Shown piece by piece: positions 1-5,928 of a stretch of 14,180 nt of DNA (the first letter of the stretch is position 1; each line of letters starts with the position of its first letter). Source of the DNA: an uncultured Candidatus Woesearchaeota archaeon (lineage in GTDB: Archaea; Nanobdellota; Nanobdellia; Woesearchaeales; 21-14-0-10-32-9); assembly GCA_903891505.1 (NCBI GenBank), contig CAITEO010000021.1, positions 1-14,180 of the forward strand, in the 5' to 3' direction. The notes beneath the pieces are model-generated. The model was not told the origin of the DNA, did not search any database, and saw only the letters and a program-made list of their open reading frames with translations. Position numbers and translations under genes: made by a program.

Positions 1-17
1 AAAAAGATGAAAAAGTT

Positions 18-950
18 TCACATTGCCGTAATTATTTTGTGTACGCTTATTCTCTTCTCCATTATTTTCGGGTCTCTTCTAGACTTGTCTTCTTTCTCCA
101 TCGCAGCATCCTGCGCTTCTTTGAGTTTTATTGTATCAACGTCAAGGTGCGCAACAATCATTCCATCCTTCAGGTACGCAATTCTATCTGCATGTTTTGC
201 TATTTTCTCATCGTGCGTAACCATGATTATTGTTGTTCCTTTTTCCTTGTGCAATTTCTTTAGAAATTCAAGAACTGATTGTCCTGATTGACTATCAAGA
301 TTTCCAGTCGGTTCATCCGCAAGTATTACTTCAGGCGAATTTGCAAGCGCACGTGCAATCGCCACTCTTTGCTGCTGTCCACCTGATAATTCATTCGGAG
401 TATGATTCATTCTATCTCCAAGCTGAACGAGTTCCAAATATTTTTTACTTATCTCCTCTCTTTTAACTTTAGGTATTCCTTGGAATGTAAGTGGAAGCAT
501 GACATTCTCTCTTGCAGTCATCGTTGTTAAAAGATTAAATTTCTGGAAAATGAATCCTATTTTTTTCCCTCTTATCTGAGCAAGATCAGATTCTTTCATA
601 AGCGAAATATCTCGACCATCTAAGAATATTTTTCCTTTAGATGGAATATCTAGGCACCCAACCATATTCATGAATGTACTTTTGCCAGAACCTGATGGTC
701 CCATTACTGCTAGAAATTCTCCTTTTCTAACTTGAAGATTTAGTCCTCGCAATGCGTGGACTTTTACTTCACCCATAACATATGTTTTCCAGACATTTTG
801 TAATTCTATAACAATATCATGAGCATTCTCTCGGTTCATTGGCGCCTTTTCATCATCTATTAATCTACCAATATGACTGCCCATCCTCTTACCAACTCTT
901 CCTACATGTTTACCAACCCTTCCTATTCTTCCGACAAATTTTTGTATCAT
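18..950 (-). CDS. ABC transporter ATP-binding protein (MacB/LolD-like)
   Basis: A 310-residue ABC ATPase that would hydrolyse ATP on the cytoplasmic face of the membrane to drive an FtsX/MacB-type permease (export, lipoprotein handling or cell-envelope work). Visible motifs are Walker A GPSGSGKST (84-92), the Q-loop in FIFQKFNLL (Q136), the signature LSGGQQQR (188-195), Walker B VILADEP (208-214) and the switch histidine H246. The phrase EPTGNLDS after Walker B is typical of the MacB/LolD/FtsE group. The start at 950 is supported by GAGG 8 nt upstream; an internal ATG at residue 38 has only a weak site. That start adds an unusual N-terminal stretch of about 38 residues rich in Gly, Arg, Val and Lys (GRVGK-like repeats) ahead of the ABC domain. 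It follows the PadR gene with a 37-nt gap, so co-transcription is likely. The permease partner is expected just beyond the left edge; this is inferred. Substrate unknown. Confidence 0.93.
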   Translation of the reverse strand: MIQKFVGRIGRVGKHVGRVGKRMGSHIGRLIDDEKAPMNRENAHDIVIELQNVWKTYVMGEVKVHALRGLNLQVRKGEFLAVMGPSGSGKSTFMNMVGCLDIPSKGKIFLDGRDISLMKESDLAQIRGKKIGFIFQKFNLLTTMTARENVMLPLTFQGIPKVKREEISKKYLELVQLGDRMNHTPNELSGGQQQRVAIARALANSPEVILADEPTGNLDSQSGQSVLEFLKKLHKEKGTTIIMVTHDEKIAKHADRIAYLKDGMIVAHLDVDTIKLKEAQDAAMEKEDKSRRDPKIMEKRISVHKIITAM

Positions 951-970
951 GAACTTTTCCTCATTTTAAT

Positions 971-996
971 TTAGTCACTTTATTTAGTCACTTTAT
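971..996. repeat. 13-bp tandem duplication at the PadR gene end
   Basis: TTAGTCACTTTAT occurs twice back to back (971-983 and 984-996). The right-hand copy contains the stop codon of the PadR gene on the minus strand and the left-hand copy lies in the gap to the ABC ATPase gene. It looks like a simple replication-slippage duplication; no function is suggested. Confidence 0.7.
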
Positions 997-1551
997 TTTT
1001 TTCAAATCACTAATCGCGATATTAATTATTTTTTTCACTTTATTTTTGTTTTTATCGAGTTTATTTTCAGTCATCAATCTAAACAATTCTGCGTTGAGTG
1101 CTTCTGTTTCTTTATGTATTTGCATGAATGGAACTTTACCTTTTTTCAGATTCTCTGTTAGCACTTCTACTTTTTTTGTATCAACATCATAAATGGATGC
1201 CATCATTTTATGAACTTTTACTATTTCATCTGCAAGTTCATTCCTCTCTTTTTTCTTGAGTTTAAGCTCTGATTTTCCTTTAGATGTAATAGAATAGATT
1301 TTCTTGTGAGCACTGCTAACTTTTTTATTTGAATCAATTTTCTTCGAATCTTTCTTCATATTGCACGTATCATCGACGCATCGAACTTTTGCAAGACCTT
1401 CTTCTTCAATCGCATTAAGAATTGGATAAATTGAACCTGGACTTGGCTTCCAACCAAAATCTTTTTCGAGCATGCTAACTATTTCAGAACCAGACATATC
1501 TTTTTCTTCAAGAACAGTTAGAACAACTGTTCTTAGATGTCCTCTTAACAT
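988..1551 (-). CDS. PadR family winged-helix transcriptional regulator
   Basis: A 187-residue protein with an N-terminal PadR winged helix (about 1-95): a LRGHLRTVVLTVLEE opening helix, a recognition region around GWKPSPGSIYPILNAIEEEGL (33-53), and a wing ending in KKIYSITSKG (83-92). PadR proteins are usually repressors of transporter or stress genes and often repress themselves. The wing is enlarged by about 25 residues (57-82), Lys/Ser/Asp-rich with two cysteines (C58, C63), where most family members have a short turn. The C-terminal part is helical and charged, consistent with the PadR dimerisation helix. The gene leads the operon with the ABC ATPase, the common PadR/MacB arrangement in archaea. 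The ATG is preceded by GAGGG at short spacing. A TATA box and two palindromes upstream fit autoregulation. The family is clear; the effector is unknown. Confidence 0.9.
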   Translation of the reverse strand: MLRGHLRTVVLTVLEEKDMSGSEIVSMLEKDFGWKPSPGSIYPILNAIEEEGLAKVRCVDDTCNMKKDSKKIDSNKKVSSAHKKIYSITSKGKSELKLKKKERNELADEIVKVHKMMASIYDVDTKKVEVLTENLKKGKVPFMQIHKETEALNAELFRLMTENKLDKNKNKVKKIINIAISDLKKIK

Positions 1552-1604
1552 GGCCCTCGCCTACACAATTAGTTCACCCTCAATATTGAATAAATATCGA
1601 ACCA

Positions 1605-1622
1605 AATATCGGAAACGATATT
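1605..1622. promoter_or_regulatory. Operator-like palindrome 1 upstream of PadR gene
   Basis: A perfect 7-bp inverted repeat, AATATCG-GAAA-CGATATT. An extra half-site AATATCG lies at 1593-1599, 12 bp to the left. Its centre is 32 bp, about three helical turns, from the centre of the second palindrome, so both would lie on one face of the DNA. It lies just downstream of the expected transcription start of the PadR gene, a position suited to repression. PadR binding is inferred from position and symmetry. Confidence 0.6.
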
Positions 1623-1638
1623 AATACTATTATTACTC

Positions 1639-1652
1639 TATCGGAAGCGATA
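1639..1652. promoter_or_regulatory. Operator-like palindrome 2 upstream of PadR gene
   Basis: TATCG-GAAG-CGATA, a 5-bp perfect inverted repeat. Across 17 bp, from TATCGG to the trailing A, it differs from the first site at two positions. It lies between the PadR TATA box (1657-1664) and the expected transcript start near 1635, where a bound dimer would block polymerase or TFB. Confidence 0.58.
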
Positions 1653-1656
1653 TCAA

Positions 1657-1668
1657 TTTATAAACCTT
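1657..1668 (-). promoter_or_regulatory. BRE/TATA promoter of the PadR-ABC operon
   Basis: On the minus strand the sequence reads AAGG followed by TTTATAAAT, a good archaeal BRE plus TATA box. The predicted start is about 25 nt downstream, near 1635, leaving a leader of about 80 nt that holds operator-like palindrome 1. Confidence 0.55.
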
Positions 1669-1670
1669 AT

Positions 1671-1708
1671 GAATGATGGGTGAAAACACCACATCAACCC
1701 ATTCATTC
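1671..1708 (-). terminator. Hairpin at the end of the radical SAM gene
   Basis: GAATGATGGGT (1671-1681) pairs with ACCCATTCATTC (1697-1708) over 11 bp with one bulged T and a 15-nt loop. The stem includes the stop codon of the radical SAM gene at 1703. No long T-tract follows, so it may act as an RNA 3' end or roadblock, or alternatively as a protein-binding palindrome upstream of the PadR promoter. A smaller nested hairpin, GGTG-AAAA-CACC, is an alternative fold. Confidence 0.35.
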
Positions 1709-2767
1709 TACAAGTTCGAATCCCTTGTACGATTTATTCAAGCGATTCTTTTCGTAATCCTGTATTTTTTCTAATACTTTTCTTTTCATATCTGGAGATA
1801 ATGATAATTTGTCTATTTCCAATTTCCAATCAACATCTTTCATCTCGACAAGTTCGCTTGAGAATTCACGCCTCGCAAGAGCGACTTGTTCATGAATCTC
1901 GCGCGCTCCTGTTGTTCCGAATATCTTTGTCGCGGGAAGTTTTGTTAATGCATTCGCGCCCGCGCGAAGAAGCAATCCGAGCTCTGCAATACGAGTTTCG
2001 GACGATCCTGCAATTATTTCAAGTTTTGGGAAATCAATGCGCACGTGCGCAATCCATTCAGCAACATACTCAGGCGCAGGACCATGCTCAAATGGCGTTC
2101 CCATAACAGGGCGCAAAGAATATATTGTTATTCTATCAAGCGAATATTCCTCGATGAATTCTTTTAGAGAATCGTAATCATCGATTGTTTCACCTAGGCC
2201 AAGTACAATCGTGATGCTTCGTTTGATTCCAAGTTTTTTACATAGTTTTAGCATTTCAAGGTACGGCTTAATTGGTTTATCAGGACAAACAATACCGTGC
2301 AGTGCAATGTTCGTTGTCTCAACACTTGCAACAATTCCTTCGACATAGGGTGAGAACTTTTTGAGTTCTTCCTCGTTCATCGCGCCTAAGTTTAGCCATA
2401 TCTTCTCGCCAAATATTTCGCTAACATGTTTTGCAATCTCGAATATTTCGTCATCAGGATACATATCGTGCCCGCCAGTTAAGAACTCGAGTTTCCATCC
2501 TTGGTTTTTAGCAATGAGCGCTTCAGTGTAAATTGATTCGCGAGTTCTCCTCGCATTTTCAGCGAACTTTATCTTGTGCTTCTGTGTACTTCGAAAGCAG
2601 AACGTGCACGTGCCAATCCCGCAGTACCAACTAAGAAATATGCAACGACCAAGCCAGGCAGTCTTTCCAAAGTTCTTCAGGTGAACATTCGTTGCTATCT
2701 GCAAGAACATCTCTAGTTCAGGATCAACTTCTATTTCCTTGACATCATTACGTCCGGTTACTGGCAT
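1703..2767 (-). CDS. Biotin-synthase-like radical SAM protein with Cx4Cx2C motif
   Basis: A 354-residue radical SAM enzyme that would bind a [4Fe-4S] cluster and cleave S-adenosylmethionine; its substrate is not evident. The cluster motif is CGIGTCTFC (C49, C54, C57), a Cx4Cx2C spacing where most of the superfamily has Cx3Cx2C. After it come a TGG near 97-99 (likely the SAM-contacting GGE-like strand), a BioB-like barrel with VLGLGET (188-194), and a C-terminal LLLRAGANALTKLPA segment resembling the end of biotin-synthase-type proteins. It is neither canonical BioB nor canonical LipA: no second cysteine cluster is visible. Archaeal BioB-like paralogues, including the split lipoyl synthase LipS1/LipS2 and HmdB-type enzymes, are conceivable relatives, but no pathway partner is nearby. 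Arg and Ala codons ending in GC look more frequent here than in neighbouring genes. The ATG at 2767 has only a weak ribosome binding site. It is transcribed away from the pseudouridine synthase gene. Confidence 0.82.
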   Translation of the reverse strand: MPVTGRNDVKEIEVDPELEMFLQIATNVHLKNFGKTAWLGRCIFLSWYCGIGTCTFCFRSTQKHKIKFAENARRTRESIYTEALIAKNQGWKLEFLTGGHDMYPDDEIFEIAKHVSEIFGEKIWLNLGAMNEEELKKFSPYVEGIVASVETTNIALHGIVCPDKPIKPYLEMLKLCKKLGIKRSITIVLGLGETIDDYDSLKEFIEEYSLDRITIYSLRPVMGTPFEHGPAPEYVAEWIAHVRIDFPKLEIIAGSSETRIAELGLLLRAGANALTKLPATKIFGTTGAREIHEQVALARREFSSELVEMKDVDWKLEIDKLSLSPDMKRKVLEKIQDYEKNRLNKSYKGFELVE

Positions 2768-2836
2768 AACTCTTGGAAACTCTTCTTTATTTTTATTAGT
2801 TGTTCTTTTTACTATTTCTTTTACTATTCTTTTTGC

Positions 2837-2907
2837 TGTTCTCTTTGCCCTAACCCGCCTACGGCGGGAATATACAGCGCGAAAGCGCAGATGCTACAAA
2901 GAGAACA
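2837..2907. repeat. Compact palindromic element with two GC-rich hairpins
   Basis: An outer 11-bp perfect inverted repeat (TGTTCTCTTTG at 2837-2847 and CAAAGAGAACA at 2897-2907) encloses two hairpins: CCCGCC-TAC-GGCGGG (2854-2868) and GCGC-GAAA-GCGC (2877-2888), the second with a GNRA-type loop. The GC-rich core stands out in a very AT-rich gap. As DNA it resembles a REP-like element or miniature element with terminal inverted repeats; as RNA it would fold into a three-way junction. Which of these applies cannot be decided from one copy. Confidence 0.6.
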
Positions 2908-2964
2908 AAAATAAAAAAAGAAGAAAAAGATGAACATAGTCAAACGTTTGTTTCAACCACAACA

Positions 2965-2972
2965 TTTATTAT
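2965..2972 (+). promoter_or_regulatory. TATA box of the pseudouridine synthase gene (leaderless)
   Basis: TTTATTAT is centred about 26 nt before the ATG at 2995. That places transcription start at or next to the start codon, so the mRNA is probably leaderless. No Shine-Dalgarno sequence is present, in agreement. Confidence 0.5.
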
Positions 2973-2994
2973 CTAATATAAAGTTCAAGTGCGT

Positions 2995-4002
2995 ATGGCA
3001 ATCGAAAGGGTCCAAAAACTTATATCCAATGCAGGGTTTTGTTCTAGGCGAAAAGCTGAGGAATTCATTGCTCAAGGCAAGGTAACAGTTAATGGACATG
3101 AAATAAAACTCGGCGACAAAGCCGATGCATCAAAGGATGAAATAATTGTTGCTGGAAGAAAAATAGCCCTCGAACCAAAGAAATACTTTGCTTTCTACAA
3201 ACCACGTTTTGTTCTAACAACAATGTCTGAAAAAGAACATAACAATACAATCCTTGAGTATATCTCAAATTTACCAGTTAGAGTTTTCCCTGTTGGAAGA
3301 CTAGATTACGACGCTGAAGGTCTGCTTATCTTAACAAACGACGGTGATTTTGCAAACAAACTCGCTCATCCAAGATATGAAACATCGAAGACTTACGAAG
3401 CGGAGCTTCGAGATAGAATCCGTGATGAAGACTTAAAAAAACTGAGCGGAACAATCCGCCTCGATGATGGTCCTGTCAAAATAGAATCGTGTAAACGTCT
3501 AAACGAAGTAACAATAGAAATTACAATCCACGAAGGGCGCCATAAAATAGTAAAGCGAATCTTCAAAGACTTAGGATTTTACGTCAAGCGCCTCAAGCGA
3601 ACAAAAGTTGGTCCTTTCAAATTATCACGTCTAAAACCAGGAGGAATTGAAGAGCTTCCAAAAGATCTAGTTAAGGAAATCATGGAAGGAAACAACAAAC
3701 CTGAGAGAAGAAAACGGCCCGAATCGGAAAAGACATCCACTCAACCTCCACGTCCATTCACAGAGACCATACCACGAAAACAAGTAGGTACATTTGCCTC
3801 TCCAAAAGGATTTGGAACAAGACGCTTCGATCCAAAGATGCGACCAGGAACAAGACCTAGAACAACTGGAACAGATACTCGAAAAATATTCGAAAATAGA
3901 ACAAGTGAATCTCCAAGAGAATCAAGTACACATACATTCACGAAAAAACCATTCAATCGCGCGTACAAAAAAACAAAAGATACAAAGAAATATCATAACT
4001 AG
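2995..4002 (+). CDS. RsuA/RluB-family pseudouridine synthase with basic C-terminal tail
   Basis: A 335-residue rRNA pseudouridine synthase that would convert a specific uridine to pseudouridine. An S4 RNA-binding domain (about 3-60; VQKLISNAGFCSRRKAEEFI) precedes the catalytic domain. This shows the KP.G-like KPRFVLTT strand, the catalytic aspartate in GRLDYDAEGLLILTNDGD (D104) and the family segment HEGRHKIVKRIF (179-190). The RsuA/RluB/RluE/RluF family is mainly bacterial and uncommon in archaea, so horizontal transfer is a reasonable inference. After residue 233 comes about 100 residues of low-complexity tail rich in Arg, Lys, Pro, Thr and Ser, likely disordered and RNA-binding. The ATG at 2995 is preferred because it matches the leaderless promoter; a GTG two codons upstream is the alternative. 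The target base cannot be assigned. Confidence 0.9.
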   Translation: MAIERVQKLISNAGFCSRRKAEEFIAQGKVTVNGHEIKLGDKADASKDEIIVAGRKIALEPKKYFAFYKPRFVLTTMSEKEHNNTILEYISNLPVRVFPVGRLDYDAEGLLILTNDGDFANKLAHPRYETSKTYEAELRDRIRDEDLKKLSGTIRLDDGPVKIESCKRLNEVTIEITIHEGRHKIVKRIFKDLGFYVKRLKRTKVGPFKLSRLKPGGIEELPKDLVKEIMEGNNKPERRKRPESEKTSTQPPRPFTETIPRKQVGTFASPKGFGTRRFDPKMRPGTRPRTTGTDTRKIFENRTSESPRESSTHTFTKKPFNRAYKKTKDTKKYHN

Positions 4003-4020
4003 AACTATTTATTTCAACAA

Positions 4021-4036
4021 TATTTTTTTACATTTA
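4021..4036 (+). terminator. T-rich terminator after the pseudouridine synthase gene
   Basis: A run of seven T (4023-4029) and further T-rich sequence follow the stop codon within 35 nt, in the 40-nt convergent gap with the debranching-enzyme gene. Oligo-T tracts are the usual intrinsic termination signal for archaeal RNA polymerase. Confidence 0.4.
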
Positions 4037-4042
4037 TTTTTC

Positions 4043-5806
4043 TCAGTCTTCTCCAAGCTCCCGCAGTAATTCTATCAATGTCGCTGCGCTCCATGCTTGC
4101 GCGAGACATCCACGTGAGCATAATTCTTTTGCAGAACTAAGCTCTGCGCATGCGCCGATAAAGCCCATTGTGTTCATCTCGCATACACTTGCATTTCTTA
4201 TTTTTTTTATCTGTTCTAAGAAAGTAATATCATCAAGTTGGTGCATGCATGTCGCTGCGATGTTGTTAATAAAAAACCACGAATCTCCCCGATGGTAGCT
4301 TTCATTATTTATTCCAGTATGTTCCCATCTAAAAAGCGGATTTGATTTGTCTATGCTTGCAAATCCTCCCCAATCAAGATAACACGCATCTATTGTCTTT
4401 TTGAAAACACTAGTCCATTCCTCTTTAAATAAAAGAGAAGGATAGGCATAGTATGCAATAAATATATTCGGACGAATAGTTCTATCTAAATGCTCATTTT
4501 CATATCCATCCCAGAGCATAGAATCTCTAAACAAAAACCTTCTTGTATTATCAATCAAATCATCTCTACATTTCAAAAAATCCAGAGCCTTTTCTTTTTT
4601 TAGCAGATTTCGCAAATATTCAGCGAAATCATAAACTGCGATTGTAAGTGCTTGTATTTCAACTCGAGCGCCACTTCGAGTATCACGTCCATCCTTATCT
4701 GTTGTGTCCATCCATGTTTCTTTAGGACCATTTACAAAAAGTCTTGTGTATGCACTTAAAATCTTTTGAGAATGTCCAACATAAATGGTAAGTTTTTCAT
4801 ATATATTTTCAAGTTCTCGCTTTGAAAAAAACTCTTTTGTTCTACTATTTTTTTCAAGAACAATTAAAAGTTGGTGTATTCTCTTGAAAAGCCAAAGTGT
4901 TGAATCGGCACTTTTGAGCTCTGATTCCGGCCATCTGTTATGCAGACACCCATTGCTATCTAAACTAGCAACAAGACGCATAATCACGTGCTTTGCAAAC
5001 ATGTAATGCCCATCTGTTATTGGACCAATAAGGGATATGCATTCATCCCGTCCCCAAAATTGATAGAACCAAGGAAGCCCTGCAAATACACCCATCACAT
5101 CCTTGTCTTTGTGCCTAACATCAACCATCAGATTCCTAAGTGCACTCGACGCTATCTCTGTATTTAATATCATATTATTAATCGGAAGCTCAACTTTTCT
5201 TGATGCATGCGTTATTGCGTCTCGCTTTGTCGAGCCAAATCCGAACACTATTTGTTCATTTATTGGCGTAAATGAAATTGCGCGATAAACATAAAAATCT
5301 GATTTTGATGCTCTTAGTTTATCGTATTCATAGTCTTTTTTTATCCAGTCACCAACATGAGTGTATTTTAACACGCCTTTTATTGCAAGATATTTTGTTT
5401 CTTTAAGAACTGCAAGTGAATCATCTTCGTATTTTTTGTATTCTATTATTACCATATCTTTTTCTTTAGTTATAGAATATATTCTTCCTTTATCATTGAA
5501 GTCATGAATTCTCCTGAAATCCAAACTTAACACAACTTCTTTTGCCCCTTCAACTTCATATACAAGTGTATGTTTTGAATAAAAGAACTTTTCAATAACG
5601 TGCGCCGTGTTCCTCTCAAAGAAACCATCTTGCATAAAAACTTGAGATTGGTCGCTAACACCCACTGGTTTAAGATCGTCTATTGTCTTATAGAGCTCCC
5701 ACTCATCTCCAAGAAAATGAAACAGTCCTTGATAGCTAGAGAACTCGCTCCCATCAAGCGCAAAGTACCCTCCTGATTTGTCAGAAAGGAATATGCATTC
5801 CTTCAT
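4043..5806 (-). CDS. Glycogen debranching enzyme, amylo-alpha-1,6-glucosidase (GH133-type)
   Basis: A 587-residue enzyme expected to hydrolyse alpha-1,6 branch points of glycogen in the cytoplasm. The N-terminal beta-rich domain (about 1-205) is followed by an (alpha/alpha)6-barrel with the family landmarks in order: PWFYQFWGRDE (245-255), KETWMDT (362-368, catalytic acid region), VEIQAL (382-387), RPNIFIAYY (445-453), YHRGDSW (504-510), and ACAELSSA plus GCLAQAWSAA (552-575). The last pair corresponds to the usual SEIFDG...GC.AQAWSVA block with the second catalytic glutamate (E555). Length is normal for the single-function archaeal/bacterial form, and there is no GH13 transferase domain. Start ATG 5806 has a strong GAGGTGA site 5 nt upstream. 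It is the last gene of the glycogen cluster, 122 nt after the nucleotidyltransferase gene and separated from it by T-tracts on the coding strand, so it probably has its own, weaker promoter. Confidence 0.9.
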   Translation of the reverse strand: MKECIFLSDKSGGYFALDGSEFSSYQGLFHFLGDEWELYKTIDDLKPVGVSDQSQVFMQDGFFERNTAHVIEKFFYSKHTLVYEVEGAKEVVLSLDFRRIHDFNDKGRIYSITKEKDMVIIEYKKYEDDSLAVLKETKYLAIKGVLKYTHVGDWIKKDYEYDKLRASKSDFYVYRAISFTPINEQIVFGFGSTKRDAITHASRKVELPINNMILNTEIASSALRNLMVDVRHKDKDVMGVFAGLPWFYQFWGRDECISLIGPITDGHYMFAKHVIMRLVASLDSNGCLHNRWPESELKSADSTLWLFKRIHQLLIVLEKNSRTKEFFSKRELENIYEKLTIYVGHSQKILSAYTRLFVNGPKETWMDTTDKDGRDTRSGARVEIQALTIAVYDFAEYLRNLLKKEKALDFLKCRDDLIDNTRRFLFRDSMLWDGYENEHLDRTIRPNIFIAYYAYPSLLFKEEWTSVFKKTIDACYLDWGGFASIDKSNPLFRWEHTGINNESYHRGDSWFFINNIAATCMHQLDDITFLEQIKKIRNASVCEMNTMGFIGACAELSSAKELCSRGCLAQAWSAATLIELLRELGED

Positions 5807-5896
5807 CCTTCACCTCATTCTATTTTTCCCTTAACTTATTTTTTCCTTAACTCTAGCTTCCCTTTTTTATTTCTATTTTTGATTGTTTTTTTGTTT

Positions 5897-5914
5897 AAAA
5901 AAAATAACAAAAAA
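5897..5914 (-). terminator. T-tract terminator after the nucleotidyltransferase gene
   Basis: On the minus strand, runs of six T (5909-5914) and eight T (5897-5904) occur within 35 nt of the stop codon at 5929. This fits archaeal oligo-T termination and suggests that the downstream debranching-enzyme gene is at least partly uncoupled. Confidence 0.4.
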
Positions 5915-5928
5915 TAATAAAATAAAAT

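Noticed and set aside
971..996. 13-bp tandem duplication as the seed of a CRISPR or integron array
   Set aside because: There are only two copies with no spacer and no associated genes.
1801..2106. 101-codon plus-strand frame inside the radical SAM gene
   Set aside because: It is antisense to a well-conserved coding region and its composition reflects the complementary codons; no family resemblance.
2854..2888. GC-rich hairpins as a factor-independent terminator for the radical SAM or pseudouridine synthase gene
   Set aside because: They are upstream of both divergent genes, so there is no transcript end to terminate here.
2739..2933. Plus-strand reading frame of 64 codons with a hydrophobic stretch in the divergent gap
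   Set aside because: It overlaps the radical SAM start antisense, runs through the palindromic element, ends in a Lys/Arg-rich low-complexity tail and has no promoter or ribosome binding site.
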